From positions 496,001 through 560,000 of the forward strand of contig NZ_FQWB01000001.1 of assembly GCF_900129545.1 (NCBI RefSeq): 64,000 nt of DNA, read 5' to 3'. Of this stretch, positions 9,334 through 19,087 are shown in pieces. This stretch comes from Flavobacterium fluvii. GTDB taxonomy: Bacteria; Bacteroidota; Bacteroidia; Flavobacteriales; Flavobacteriaceae. Positions within the stretch are counted from its first letter, which is position 1. Each line of letters opens with the position of its first letter. The translations under genes were made by a program, and so were the position numbers. The notes beneath the pieces were generated by a model. The model made no database searches, had not been told where the DNA came from, and was given only the letters and a program-made list of their open reading frames with translations.

Positions 9334-11064
9334 TTATAGAATTTTACTCCAAATTGTTTTGTCTTTCAACAATACTTCACGCATCGTTTGGATTGGCATC
9401 ATTCCGTTGTCCAGCATCGCATCGTTGAATTTTTGCAAACTATAGTTGTCCCCTTCTTGTTTTTTGAAATCTTCACGAAGTTTCAGGATTTGCAATTTAC
9501 CCAAAGTATAGAACAAATAACCCGGATCATAAGTCCCTCGCAAGGCTTCTTGACGCGATGGTTTGTCGCCTTGATACCAATTGCTCATAAAGAATTTGGT
9601 CGCATCATCCACATTCATTCCGTAGCAATGGGTCTTGATGGACACGCACAAACGACAAATGCGCAACAAGGCATCCCCAGATTGTGCCAAACGGAATTTT
9701 GCCGCTTTCACTGGATCTCCAGAGTTGCCATAACCCGCTTCGAGCATCATTATTTCGGTATAATGTGCCCAACCTTCGATGTAGGCATAACTTCCAAAAA
9801 CCTTTTGAACTTTAGTGGCATCCGAAGCATTCAAATGCAAAAACTGGGTGTAATGTCCCGGATAAGCTTCGTGAATGGAAACGACATCCGTGGTGTAAAA
9901 ATTAAAGGATGCCAACCAATCTTCTTGCTGCTTTGGCGTCCATTTTGGGTCAACCGGCGTGATATAGTAATAAGCTTCAGTGGCTTTGGTCTCGAATGGA
10001 CCGGGCGTATCCATCGAGGCAGTACTCGTGGCTCTGGCGAAGGCAGGTGTTTCTTCCAATTTTACCCGAACTTCAGATGGCATGGTCACAATTTTATGGT
10101 CAATCAAGAATTGACGAATCGCTTCCAGATTCTTTTTGGCATCCGGAATCAAACTTTGGGCCGTTGGATGTTCTTTTTGTATGTCGTTGTAAACATCGAT
10201 CGGCTTTTTGTTGGGATTGATGATTTTGGCGGCAGCATTGAAAGCGGCTTGTTCTTTTTGCAATTCTTTCATCCCAATCGCCAAAATTTCATCGGCAGAC
10301 ATCGTGATTCCTTCGCCGTACAGCAGCATTTTTTGGTAATTTTCTTTGCCAATGGCGTACTTGTTGTTGGCTTTGCCTAATTTTTCTTTTTCCAGAAAAT
10401 CGGCATATCCATTTATGGCAGCGATGGCTTTTGTATTGGCACTGTTGAAAGCCTTCATCAAAGAATCGTTTTTGACGTCTTTCAATGCCACCAAAAGATC
10501 TTTACCCAAGAAAGAAGCGGAACCCCTGGCAATTTCTATCGCCAACTGAATGTGCGGCAATGCCAATGAATCCTGCAAATTGGCCTTGGCATTTGCATAG
10601 AATTTTGGTGCTTCATTCTCGATGGCGATGATGGACTTGATTTGCTGTTCGATTGGAGCAAAATTTCTTTTGACATAAATATTCACGTCGATGGCGCTGG
10701 CATAAGTCATCGGGTTTTTGGTAAAAACTTTTAAATCTTCAAAAGAGAACAATTCGTTTTTGATGTTGGAACGCAACAATTTCCAATCGTAGTATTGTTT
10801 GGTACTCAAGGAAGCGGAATCCATTTCGGAAAACTTCTTGTCAAAATCTTTTAATCTTGCTATTTCTGCATCCATGGACTTTTTGCTGTAATCGGCAATT
10901 TTTCCGTCGTATTCGTGCAGCCCAAGAGAAACGCCTGATTGTGGACGCCAATCCAAATAACCTTTCAAATAATCTTCGGACAGTTTTTCGAAAGCCTCAT
11001 TTTCATCATTTTTATTGCAGCCAAAAAAGGCCAAAACCAGAACTAGTAAAATGTGTTTTTTCAT
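9334..11064 (-). CDS. DUF885 family putative metallopeptidase lipoprotein
   Basis: A 576-residue protein with a lipoprotein signal (MKKHILLVLVLAFFGC, lipobox cysteine 16). The motif HEAYPGHY is the hallmark of DUF885, thought to be a zincin-type peptidase active site (HExxPGH). EGWAHYTE nearby supplies a likely third ligand. Family knowledge suggests a membrane-anchored peptidase, but specificity is unknown. It begins a same-strand run with two M3 peptidases and threonine dehydrogenase upstream, suggesting a peptide and amino-acid breakdown locus. Confidence 0.87.
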   Translation of the reverse strand: MKKHILLVLVLAFFGCNKNDENEAFEKLSEDYLKGYLDWRPQSGVSLGLHEYDGKIADYSKKSMDAEIARLKDFDKKFSEMDSASLSTKQYYDWKLLRSNIKNELFSFEDLKVFTKNPMTYASAIDVNIYVKRNFAPIEQQIKSIIAIENEAPKFYANAKANLQDSLALPHIQLAIEIARGSASFLGKDLLVALKDVKNDSLMKAFNSANTKAIAAINGYADFLEKEKLGKANNKYAIGKENYQKMLLYGEGITMSADEILAIGMKELQKEQAAFNAAAKIINPNKKPIDVYNDIQKEHPTAQSLIPDAKKNLEAIRQFLIDHKIVTMPSEVRVKLEETPAFARATSTASMDTPGPFETKATEAYYYITPVDPKWTPKQQEDWLASFNFYTTDVVSIHEAYPGHYTQFLHLNASDATKVQKVFGSYAYIEGWAHYTEIMMLEAGYGNSGDPVKAAKFRLAQSGDALLRICRLCVSIKTHCYGMNVDDATKFFMSNWYQGDKPSRQEALRGTYDPGYLFYTLGKLQILKLREDFKKQEGDNYSLQKFNDAMLDNGMMPIQTMREVLLKDKTIWSKIL

Positions 11065-11099
11065 CTATATTAATGTTTAGATTGTAAATTAGAACAGTA

Positions 11100-13142
11100 T
11101 TATTTTTTTATCCCCAACGATTCCAAAAAGGCATCCGAGTTTGGTTTTCGACCTAAAAAGTTTTCCACCATTTCAGTTTCTGGAACAGATCCACCTTTTT
11201 CCAAAATTTCTTTTCTGTATTTAATTCCGGTCGCCGTATCCATGACTCCATTTTTTTGAAACAATGAAAACATGTCTTCAGCGTATACTTTAGACCATAA
11301 ATAACCATAATAATTGGCTGCATAACCGTTCAAATGGCCAAAACTGCAAATCATGTGATTGTTGTCGTCAAACGGCATTTGGTTTAACAAGGCCAACTCT
11401 TTATATACTTGTAAAACTCCTTTTCGTTTTGTCTCCTCATATTTGTCTTCATAGGTAAAATCGGTAAGCCCCAAGGAAATTTGTCTAATGTAAAAACTTC
11501 CAATATTCACCAACTGGGTTTTTTTCATTTTGTCGAACAAGGATTTTGGCAGCACTTCGCCTGTTTTGTAATGCTTGGCAAAAAGTTTTAAAGCATCATA
11601 TTCCCAACACCAATTCTCCAAGAATTGGGAAGGAGCTTCAATGAAATCTCTTTTTACTGCTGATGAACTTTGCGATGCTATTTCAGGATGGCACAATAAA
11701 CGGTGTACCAAATGTCCAAATTCGTGAAACATCGTGGTTACATCACTGTGTGGCAACAATGAAGGTTCATTGGCAGTTCCTTCCGGAAAATTACAAATAA
11801 GTGCCGCCACCGGCAATGTTTCTGAATCACCTTTTTTCTGATACGGGCTAATCCCGAAACAGGCAAAATGCGTGTATTTGTTGGCTCTTGGAAATAAATC
11901 CAAATAGAAACTTCCCGCTTTTTTTCCTTCGCACCAAATCTCGTACGTTTTTACTTTTGCATCCCAAACCGGCATATTGGTCACCGGCTTTATTTGAATA
12001 CCCAACAAAGATTCGTACACTTTGAACATTCCTGCCAAAGTGTTGTTCATTTCGAAATATTCTTTTACCTCGTCTTTATTTAATTGGTACTTGGTATTCA
12101 GCATTTTCTTGCTGTAATAGGCAAAATCAGATCCGTATAAAGTGTCTGATTCTGTTGGGCTTGTTTCTTTTTTAAATGCTTTTAGGGTTTTAACTTCATC
12201 GGTAACCAAAGGCGTCAATTTTTTTATCAAATCATTTTCAAATGCCCAAACATTTTCAGGTTTTGCCGCCATTCTGGTAACCAAAGCGTAGGAAGCATAG
12301 GAACGAAACCCTAATTTATTGGCATAAAGATTTCTGTAATACAATAAACTATCCAAAACCGCCATGTTTTGTGGATATGCCCTGTTATTGTAACGCAAGC
12401 CAAACGTTTTTCTAGTCTTTGAATTATCCGCATTTTCACCAATTTTTATGTTATTGGGGCCATTTACATACACCACGTATTTACCGTTTGGACGTTTCCA
12501 AGAGTTAAGCGATTCCGCATCAATCCCTTTTAAATCGAGTTCCGTGAACAGCAAACTATCTTTGCTTTCCGCGATGTTTTTATCGAATGCACTTCCAAAT
12601 TCAATCAGTTTTTTATTCAAGGCTTCCAATGGTTTTCTATCGGCAGCACTTAATTTCATCCCGTTTTTTTCAAACGAAATAATCTCGTCGGACAAAAACT
12701 TTTTTTGAGTTTTGGACAAAGTGGAACTTTTGGCCACATAAAACTTTTTTAAAGCTTTATACAAAGGTTCATTCAATCCCAAAGAACTCCCATAAACGGA
12801 TAATTTTTCGTCTTGTTCATACGCCGCTTTTCGAATAACATCATCCGAATAAGTGGATTGGATTAAACCAATTTTCATCCCCAACCCCGTAAGTTCATAA
12901 TCTAAATCATCGTAAGCAACCAGTATATTTGAAATCGTTTGTGGATTTGCGGCAACAATTTTTTTGATTTTTTCATCGGATGATTTGATTATAATTTCGA
13001 CGGCTTCCTGAAGCGTGGCTGCGGTTACTTTTGTAAAATCAATGGGTTTGTTGTCGTGTCGCAAAAGAATGTTTGTCGTGCCGTTTTGTGCTTGAACAAA
13101 TCCACTTAAAGTGAGTAAGGCGAGAATATAAAGTTTTTTCAT
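11100..13142 (-). CDS. M3 family metallopeptidase, exported (copy 1)
   Basis: A 680-residue oligopeptidase/peptidyl-dipeptidase-type protein with a signal peptide ending near FVQAQNG. The zinc motif is H473-E-F-G-H477, followed by the M3 sequence RDFIEAPSQFLENW carrying the third ligand. It is probably a periplasmic oligopeptidase. It is 78 bp downstream of a paralogue of exactly the same length with the motif at the same residue. Around the active site it reads HRLLCHPEIASQSSSAVKRD, differing from its neighbour, which suggests different substrate preference. Confidence 0.92.
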   Translation of the reverse strand: MKKLYILALLTLSGFVQAQNGTTNILLRHDNKPIDFTKVTAATLQEAVEIIIKSSDEKIKKIVAANPQTISNILVAYDDLDYELTGLGMKIGLIQSTYSDDVIRKAAYEQDEKLSVYGSSLGLNEPLYKALKKFYVAKSSTLSKTQKKFLSDEIISFEKNGMKLSAADRKPLEALNKKLIEFGSAFDKNIAESKDSLLFTELDLKGIDAESLNSWKRPNGKYVVYVNGPNNIKIGENADNSKTRKTFGLRYNNRAYPQNMAVLDSLLYYRNLYANKLGFRSYASYALVTRMAAKPENVWAFENDLIKKLTPLVTDEVKTLKAFKKETSPTESDTLYGSDFAYYSKKMLNTKYQLNKDEVKEYFEMNNTLAGMFKVYESLLGIQIKPVTNMPVWDAKVKTYEIWCEGKKAGSFYLDLFPRANKYTHFACFGISPYQKKGDSETLPVAALICNFPEGTANEPSLLPHSDVTTMFHEFGHLVHRLLCHPEIASQSSSAVKRDFIEAPSQFLENWCWEYDALKLFAKHYKTGEVLPKSLFDKMKKTQLVNIGSFYIRQISLGLTDFTYEDKYEETKRKGVLQVYKELALLNQMPFDDNNHMICSFGHLNGYAANYYGYLWSKVYAEDMFSLFQKNGVMDTATGIKYRKEILEKGGSVPETEMVENFLGRKPNSDAFLESLGIKK

Positions 13143-13220
13143 TTATTTAATGTTTGGTTAAATTGTATTGGTTTTAGTATTTACAACAATGACAAATGGA
13201 ATTATTTCTGTTAATGATCA

Positions 13221-15263
13221 TTATTTTTTAATCCCCAACGATTCCAAAAAAGCATCCGAGTTTGGTTTTCTGCCCAAAAACTTTTCCACCATTTCAATTT
13301 CTGGCGTGGTTGATCCTTTTTCCAGGATTTCTTTTCTATACCTGATTCCTGTTGCCGTGTCCATAACACCTTTCTTTTTGAAAACGGAAAACATGTCTTG
13401 TGCATAGACTTTGGACCATAAATAACCGTAATAATTGGCTCCGTAACCATTTAGATGACCAAAACTGCAAATCTTGTGATCGTTGTCATCAAATGGCATC
13501 TGGTTTAACAGCGCCAGTTCTTTATAAACTTGCAAAACCCCTTTTCGTTTAGTCTCCTCATATTTGTCCTCATAGGTAAAATCGGTAAGACCCAAGTAAA
13601 TTTGTCTGATGTAAAAACTTCCAATATTGACCAACTGCGTTTTTTTCATCTTGTCGAACAACTCTTTCGGAAGCACTTGACCTGTTTTATAATGTTTGGC
13701 AAAAAGCTTCAAGGCATCGTATTCCCAACACCAATTTTCCAAAAACTGGGAAGGAGCTTCGGTAAAATCACCCTTAACGGCAAAGGAATGTTGTGACGCA
13801 ATCGCTGAATGCCCCAATAACCAATGCACTAAATGTCCAAATTCATGAAACATCGTGATTACGTCGCTATGTGGCAACAATGATGGTTCGTTAGCCGTTC
13901 CTTCCGGGAAATTACAGATAAGCGATGCTTGTGGCAGGATTTCAACATTGCCTTTTTTCGAGTATTGACTCATCGGGAAACAAGCAAAATGTGTGTATTT
14001 GTTGGCTCTTGGAAACAAATCCAAATAAAAGCTTCCCATTTTTTTTCCTTCGCTCCAGATTTCATAGGTTTTTACTTTGCTGTCCCAAACCGGCATGTTG
14101 GTGGCGGGTTTTATTTGAATGCCCAATAAAGACTCATAAACCTTGAACATTCCTGCCAAAGTATTGTTCATTTCGAAGTATTCTTTTACCTCGTCTTTGT
14201 TCAATTGGTATTTGGCATTCAACAATTTTTTGCTGTAATAGGCAAAATCCCAAGATTCGAAAGTGGCTGGTTCCGTTGGACTCACTTCTTTTTTGAATGC
14301 TTTTAGCGTTTTTATCTCGTCCGTAACCAATGGAGTCAATTTTTGGATCAAATCCTTTTCAAATGCCCAAACATTTTCAGGTTTTGCCGCCATTTTATCA
14401 ACCAAGGAATAAGCAGCATAGGAAGAAAAACCCAGTTTTTTGGCATACACGTTTCTGTAATACAACAAACTGTCCAAAACCGCTATGTTTTGTGGATAAG
14501 CCCTGTTGTTGTAATGCAAACCAAAAACTTTTCTGGTATTGGCATTTTCTGCATCGTCGCTAATTTTTATGGCGTTGGGACCATTCACGTACACCACGTA
14601 TTGCCCGTTGGGTCGTTTCCAGGATTGAAGTGATTCGAGGTCAATCCCTTTCAATTCCTGCTCGCTGAAGGTCAAGCTGTCTTTGCTTTCGGCGATGTTT
14701 TTGTCGAATGCATTCCCTAACTTGATGAGTTGGTTATTGATTTCTTCCAATGGTTTCCTGTCGGCGACACTCAACTTCATTCCACTTTTTTCAAATGAAA
14801 TAATCACTTCCTCCAAAAACTTTTTCTGTTTCGCCGTCAAGACAAGACCTTTTTGGGTCGAAAACTTTTTCAAGGCTTTGTACAATGGCTCGTTCAAGCC
14901 AATGTTGCTGCCATAAACCGATAGTTTTTCGCTTTCTTCATAAGCCGCATTTCGAATGCCTTCATTTGAAAATGTCGAAGAAATCAAACCAATCTTCATG
15001 GACAAATCAGACAATTCATATCCTAAATCATCGTAAGCAACCAATATATTTGAAATTGTTTGTGGATTTGCGGCAATAATTTTTTTGATTTTTTCATCCG
15101 AAGATTTAATAACCACTGCAACGGCATCTCTTATGGTAGCATCATTTACTTTTGTGAAATCAATGGGCTTGTTGTCGTGTCGCAAAAGAATGTTTGTCGT
15201 GCCGTTTTGTGCTTGAACAAGTCCGCCAATCGCCAATATGGCGAGGATAAATAGTTTTCTCAT
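13221..15263 (-). CDS. M3 family metallopeptidase, exported (copy 2)
   Basis: A 680-residue paralogue of the downstream gene: same signal-peptide type (ending VQAQNGTTN), same zinc motif position H473-E-F-G-H477, and the same C-terminal ending GRKPNSDAFLESLGIKK. Near the active site it reads HWLLGHSAIASQHSFAVKGD. It is probably a periplasmic oligopeptidase from a tandem duplication. The two copies are closest at their N-terminal 40 and C-terminal 150 residues and diverge more in the middle. Confidence 0.92.
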   Translation of the reverse strand: MRKLFILAILAIGGLVQAQNGTTNILLRHDNKPIDFTKVNDATIRDAVAVVIKSSDEKIKKIIAANPQTISNILVAYDDLGYELSDLSMKIGLISSTFSNEGIRNAAYEESEKLSVYGSNIGLNEPLYKALKKFSTQKGLVLTAKQKKFLEEVIISFEKSGMKLSVADRKPLEEINNQLIKLGNAFDKNIAESKDSLTFSEQELKGIDLESLQSWKRPNGQYVVYVNGPNAIKISDDAENANTRKVFGLHYNNRAYPQNIAVLDSLLYYRNVYAKKLGFSSYAAYSLVDKMAAKPENVWAFEKDLIQKLTPLVTDEIKTLKAFKKEVSPTEPATFESWDFAYYSKKLLNAKYQLNKDEVKEYFEMNNTLAGMFKVYESLLGIQIKPATNMPVWDSKVKTYEIWSEGKKMGSFYLDLFPRANKYTHFACFPMSQYSKKGNVEILPQASLICNFPEGTANEPSLLPHSDVITMFHEFGHLVHWLLGHSAIASQHSFAVKGDFTEAPSQFLENWCWEYDALKLFAKHYKTGQVLPKELFDKMKKTQLVNIGSFYIRQIYLGLTDFTYEDKYEETKRKGVLQVYKELALLNQMPFDDNDHKICSFGHLNGYGANYYGYLWSKVYAQDMFSVFKKKGVMDTATGIRYRKEILEKGSTTPEIEMVEKFLGRKPNSDAFLESLGIKK

Positions 15264-15317
15264 TGGTTATCAATTTTGTTGGTTTTGATTTTATACATAG
15301 TAATTTTTGGATTCCAT

Positions 15318-16256
15318 CTAACGCAGATTTTTCAGCATGTCTACCGTCATGCTTTCGAGATTAAACTCGTGGTGCCAATTCCAGTCTTCCCTGGCGCGGC
15401 TGTCATCGATGCTGGCAGGCCAACTGTCGGCAATTGTTTGACGGAAATCTGGTTGGTACGAAATGGTAAATTCTGGAATGTGTTTTTGGATTTCGGCTGC
15501 AATTTCTGTTGGGGTGAAACTCATTGCCGCCAGATTATAGGAAGACCGAATCTTGATTTGTTCCGACGGTGCTTGCATGATTCGAATGGTGGCATCAATT
15601 GCGTCGTCCATATACATCATAGGCATTTTGGTTTCAGATGATAGAAAACATTCGTATTTCTGGTCGCTCAAAGCTTTGTGATAAATGTCCACCGCATAAT
15701 CCGTGGTTCCTCCGCCCGGAGGCGTTGACCAACTAATCAGTCCGGGATACCGAACACTTCGCACATCGACACCAAAATGGGAATTGTAATATTCACACCA
15801 TCTTTCGCCAGCCAGTTTGCTGATTCCGTAAACCGTTGAAGGTTCCATAATCGTGTATTGGGGTGTGTTTTCTCTTGGAGTGGTTGGGCCAAAAACGGCA
15901 ATGCTCGATGGCCAAAAAACTTTTTTTATTTGCTTGGCTTTGGCCAAATTCAAAACGTGAAATAAGGAATTCATGTTCAAATCCCAAGCAAAAGCAGGAT
16001 TCTTTTCGGCTGTGGCCGAAAGCAATGCCGCCATCAAATACACGTCGGTAATTTGGTACACTTCCACAAGATGCTGGATCTGGTTGAAATCCAAGGCGTT
16101 TACTACTTCAAAAATCCCCGAATTCACGATATCGTTGTTCAACTTTCGAATATCGGCGGCAACCACGTTTTCGATGCCGTACAGCTTTCGAAGTTTATGG
16201 GTTAACTCTGTTCCAATTTGCCCGCAAGCACCTATAATCAGTATTTTGGGATTCAT
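15318..16256 (-). CDS. tdh: L-threonine 3-dehydrogenase, SDR type
   Basis: A 312-residue extended short-chain dehydrogenase. It has the nucleotide-binding motif GACGQIG (residues 9-15) and catalytic Y143-G-I-S-K147. The segments LMAALLSATAEKNP and RYPGLISWSTPPGGGTTDYA match the SDR-type NAD-dependent threonine dehydrogenase known from flavobacteria, which is unrelated to the zinc enzyme. It oxidises L-threonine to 2-amino-3-oxobutyrate in the cytosol. It lies 54 bp upstream of the M3 pair on the same strand, fitting an amino-acid catabolic context. Confidence 0.9.
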   Translation of the reverse strand: MNPKILIIGACGQIGTELTHKLRKLYGIENVVAADIRKLNNDIVNSGIFEVVNALDFNQIQHLVEVYQITDVYLMAALLSATAEKNPAFAWDLNMNSLFHVLNLAKAKQIKKVFWPSSIAVFGPTTPRENTPQYTIMEPSTVYGISKLAGERWCEYYNSHFGVDVRSVRYPGLISWSTPPGGGTTDYAVDIYHKALSDQKYECFLSSETKMPMMYMDDAIDATIRIMQAPSEQIKIRSSYNLAAMSFTPTEIAAEIQKHIPEFTISYQPDFRQTIADSWPASIDDSRAREDWNWHHEFNLESMTVDMLKNLR

Positions 16257-16410
16257 GTTGATGATTTAGAAATGTAAAGTTAACTTTTCGTAAACAGTAA
16301 AAGTTTGTAAAAATATAACAAATTTGTATAAAACACACAAAAATGAAACTAATTTCTTGATTTGGATTTTGTACTTGTTGGATTGGTGTTTCTATGTCAA
16401 ATGCAATAAA

Positions 16411-16444
16411 AAAAGACCTTTAGCGAGATTGCTAAAGGTCTTTT
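16411..16444 (-). terminator. Terminator of the restriction-modification/higA operon
   Basis: Perfect 14-bp arms (16411-16424 and 16431-16444) with a 6-base loop, and A/T runs at both ends. It lies 34 bp beyond the higA stop codon on the minus strand and marks the end of that operon before the tdh promoter region. Confidence 0.9.
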
Positions 16445-16477
16445 GGATTTTTATAATGTTGTCATTTGTAGCTGTTG

Positions 16478-16768
16478 CTAAATTTCGATTTGGATTTTTA
16501 CTTTTCCTCCAAGACCTTTTTCAACGATGTCATATAAAGTTTTGAGCGTTAAATTACCTCCGTTATTTTCAATTCTGGAAATATATTCTCTCTTTTTTTC
16601 AACTAAATCACCCAATTCTGATTGTGTCAAATGTTTTTCTTCACGAGCTTTTTTCAAAAGTAAACCAATTTTAAAACCTTGAAATTCTCTTTCAAGCTCA
16701 TCACGTCTTTCGGTTCCTTTTTCTCCGTAAACCTCGTTTTTAATCGTTGCCCAACTTTTAGTTTCCAT
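16478..16768 (-). CDS. higA: HigA-type antitoxin, XRE-like HTH protein
   Basis: A 96-residue protein with a C-terminal helix-turn-helix (LTQSELGDLVEKKREYISRIENNGG) typical of the antitoxin in HigB/HigA modules where the toxin gene comes first. The N-terminal third is charged and would be the toxin-binding or dimerisation part. The gene directly upstream (2 bp away) is a decayed higB toxin, so this is now an antitoxin without a working partner in cis. It is last in the operon with the restriction-modification genes. It may still autoregulate or neutralise a toxin encoded elsewhere. Confidence 0.8.
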   Translation of the reverse strand: METKSWATIKNEVYGEKGTERRDELEREFQGFKIGLLLKKAREEKHLTQSELGDLVEKKREYISRIENNGGNLTLKTLYDIVEKGLGGKVKIQIEI

Positions 16769-16770
16769 AA

Positions 16771-17025
16771 TTATTTAGATTTTTCGTTGTAATATTTTGT
16801 CATTAAACGCAATGCTTTTTCAATTTCATTTTTTGGTGTTTTTTGCGTTTTCTTTTGAAAGCCATTAAGTAGAATCACCAATTTTCCATTGTCAAAAAAA
16901 CAAAACACTCTCCAATAACGGCAAGTAATCGATTCCGTTCAATACGGGTTTCATTGTTCGTGCTGCGAATGCAACAAAATTCTAACTGTTATCGGAATAC
17001 CTTTTAGTTTTTCAAATACGTTTTG
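16771..17025 (-). pseudogene. Decayed HigB/RelE-type toxin gene
   Basis: The C-terminal part is open from 16938 to the stop at 16773-16771 and reads CRYWRVFCFFDNGK, then NGFQKKTQKTPKNEIEKA, a pattern typical of the HigB/Gp49 toxin family. Upstream the same frame contains stops at 16953-16951 and 16941-16939. A toxin-like stretch IRSTNNETRIER (16970-16935) lies in another frame, and EKLKGIP lies further upstream back in the first frame. So at least two frameshifts are needed, and the N-terminus is missing where the restriction gene ends. No functional toxin can be made from this copy. Confidence 0.78.
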
Positions 17026-17037
17026 TTAAATTAAAAT

Positions 17038-17814
17038 TCATTCGACATCAATTCCAATTAGCCAAACAGGCACCGAAATTACTTTTGAAAACTCTTCCAT
17101 AATTTTTTTAGTCTTGTCAAAAGTTACAATTCCATCACTTAACATTTTTTCTAAATTTCCAGTTGGAACAATATAAATTAAGCAGTCAACAGAATTTTGA
17201 ACATCGGCTTTAAGAACTTTGAAAAAATCCCTATAAGCTAATGCCCAATTTCCAAATTGTATTTCCCCAACAATAAGTGGAGTTGGAGATTCTTCATTTT
17301 CTTTTGCTATGTTTTTTCCATTCCCTTCAAGCTGAAATAAGTAATCAGCTATTTCTTTTAGATCGGGATTCTTTTTTAAAAATTTACTCCATCTAATTTC
17401 CCCATCTGCATATTGTAAATTTCCAAAACACAAATTCCGTAATGATAGAATATTATTATAATGATTTAAGATAGCAAAATCAAAACCACCGATAGAGCTT
17501 TTTTCAGAACTAAAATAGAAAACTCCATTTTCTTCATAAACCTCAAATTTTATTTCAACATCTTTTATTTTTTGAAGTTCCTCTCTTATTACAATATTCA
17601 GTCCTTTTGCTTCAATTGCTCGACTTTCAATTCCTTGAGTTTTTTTAACTCTTGGTGAAATTCTAATTTCATTTGATAAAGAAGCTATAAATTTATCTTT
17701 AAGATCCTTATGGGTGTTTATTATTTCAAAAGAATGATGATGATAGTATTCTTTTGAAACATATAAATTTACGTTAGTAGTTTTAAACCAACTCTCTTTT
17801 TCTTGATCTGTCAT
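17038..17814 (-). CDS. Putative type II restriction endonuclease
   Basis: A 258-residue protein without a family I can name from sequence alone. Its position, overlapping the 3' end of a C5-methyltransferase gene by 32 bp, makes a restriction enzyme the best reading. Core elements that could form a PD-(D/E)xK-like site are GGFDFAILN and VGEIQFGNW; the E-I-Q spacing recalls the E-x-Q of BglII, which replaces the usual E-x-K. The recognition site is unknown and depends on the methyltransferase. AT-rich codon use matches the rest of this cassette and differs from the flanking housekeeping genes. Confidence 0.7.
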   Translation of the reverse strand: MTDQEKESWFKTTNVNLYVSKEYYHHHSFEIINTHKDLKDKFIASLSNEIRISPRVKKTQGIESRAIEAKGLNIVIREELQKIKDVEIKFEVYEENGVFYFSSEKSSIGGFDFAILNHYNNILSLRNLCFGNLQYADGEIRWSKFLKKNPDLKEIADYLFQLEGNGKNIAKENEESPTPLIVGEIQFGNWALAYRDFFKVLKADVQNSVDCLIYIVPTGNLEKMLSDGIVTFDKTKKIMEEFSKVISVPVWLIGIDVE

Positions 17815-19087
17815 AAAAATTTATTTTATTTTTTAATGCAATTCCAACTTTTTCTATAACTCCAACAACTAAAGCATTGCCCATAAAGAAAGCACGTTTC
17901 GTATCTGTTACTCCTTCAAATTTTGTGTGATTATCAGGAAACATATTTAATCTTTCTAATTCAACAGGCGATAGTCTCCTGTAACCTTTGACGGTTTTTA
18001 TAACGTGTTTAAATCTGGATGCAGATTTTCCGCCTTCGCCTGTTATTATAGTTCTTGATGGTTTATCTAATGAATCTGGAAAAATCATTCCACCTTCACT
18101 ATAATTGTACTCAAAACCTTGAGAATTTTTTCTCATTTCTTTTTTTGCACCTTTCAGATAAAACCATTTATCCAAATCTTCCTCATTTATGTAGAATTCT
18201 TCGGTTACTTCTCCGTTTTGAATGATGTCTTTTAGAATTGTGAATTTGTCTTCATAACTTGGTTTTGTTTTGATTGTTGTTACATTTCCATCAATCATTA
18301 TTCCCGTATTTTCAAACATTCCTGTTTTTCCATTCTTGTTGAAATTTTCTGAAATTTCAACTATATCGCCATTAAGTTTGAATTCATTTGGAAACAAAAT
18401 GTTATCAGATTGAACAGGAAAAGCATTTGCCAAAGTTCCATCTTTAAGTAACCAATCGGTTGAATTAGTTTCTTTTATTTCGTTGTAAATTGTTGAATTT
18501 TGAGAATATGCTAAAATAAAAATTCTTCTTCTTCTTTGTGGCATTCCATATTCTGCGGCGTTTACAACTCGCCATTCAACGGCATAACCCAAGTCGTTTA
18601 GACTTTTTAGAATTATTGCAAAATCTCTTCCACGTTGTCCAGATGGAGAAATTAGAAGGCGATCTACATTTTCTAAAAACAAATATTTTGGTTTATTCTC
18701 TTTTTCGCTTAATATTTTATGAATAGACCACCATAAAACTCCTTTTTTCCCAATTAAACCTTTTGAGTTTTTCAAAGTTGTTGCTACAGAATAATCTTGG
18801 CAAGGAAAACCACCAACTAATAAATCGTGATCAGGAATTTCAGAAACTTCAACACTTGAAATATCATTGTTTGAATGTATGGAGTTTTTCCAACGGTTTT
18901 CATAAACCATTGATGCGTGTTGTACTTTTGTTGATGGTTCCCATTGATTGCTCCAAACTACTTCGTATGGACTTTCAAATTCTTCTTTGTAATTTGACGA
19001 CGCTGACTTGTTATTCCATCCTTCTAAACCAAGTCTAAAACCTCCAACACCCGCAAACAACTCTACTACTTTTATTTTATTTTCCAT
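17783..19087 (-). CDS. DNA (cytosine-5-) methyltransferase, type II
   Basis: A 434-residue C5 methyltransferase with motifs in the standard order: FAGVGGFRLG (motif I, residues 11-20), GGFPCQDYS with nucleophile C96 (IV), FLENVDR (VI, residues 138-143), and PQRRRRIF (VIII, residues 183-190). A variable target-recognition region follows, then GNALVVGVIEKVG near the C-terminus (X). It would protect the host against the enzyme encoded just downstream. It starts 11 bp inside the end of the controller gene, so the three genes are translationally coupled. Motif spacing is normal, so the enzyme looks intact. Confidence 0.93.
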   Translation of the reverse strand: MENKIKVVELFAGVGGFRLGLEGWNNKSASSNYKEEFESPYEVVWSNQWEPSTKVQHASMVYENRWKNSIHSNNDISSVEVSEIPDHDLLVGGFPCQDYSVATTLKNSKGLIGKKGVLWWSIHKILSEKENKPKYLFLENVDRLLISPSGQRGRDFAIILKSLNDLGYAVEWRVVNAAEYGMPQRRRRIFILAYSQNSTIYNEIKETNSTDWLLKDGTLANAFPVQSDNILFPNEFKLNGDIVEISENFNKNGKTGMFENTGIMIDGNVTTIKTKPSYEDKFTILKDIIQNGEVTEEFYINEEDLDKWFYLKGAKKEMRKNSQGFEYNYSEGGMIFPDSLDKPSRTIITGEGGKSASRFKHVIKTVKGYRRLSPVELERLNMFPDNHTKFEGVTDTKRAFFMGNALVVGVIEKVGIALKNKINFYDRSRKRELV

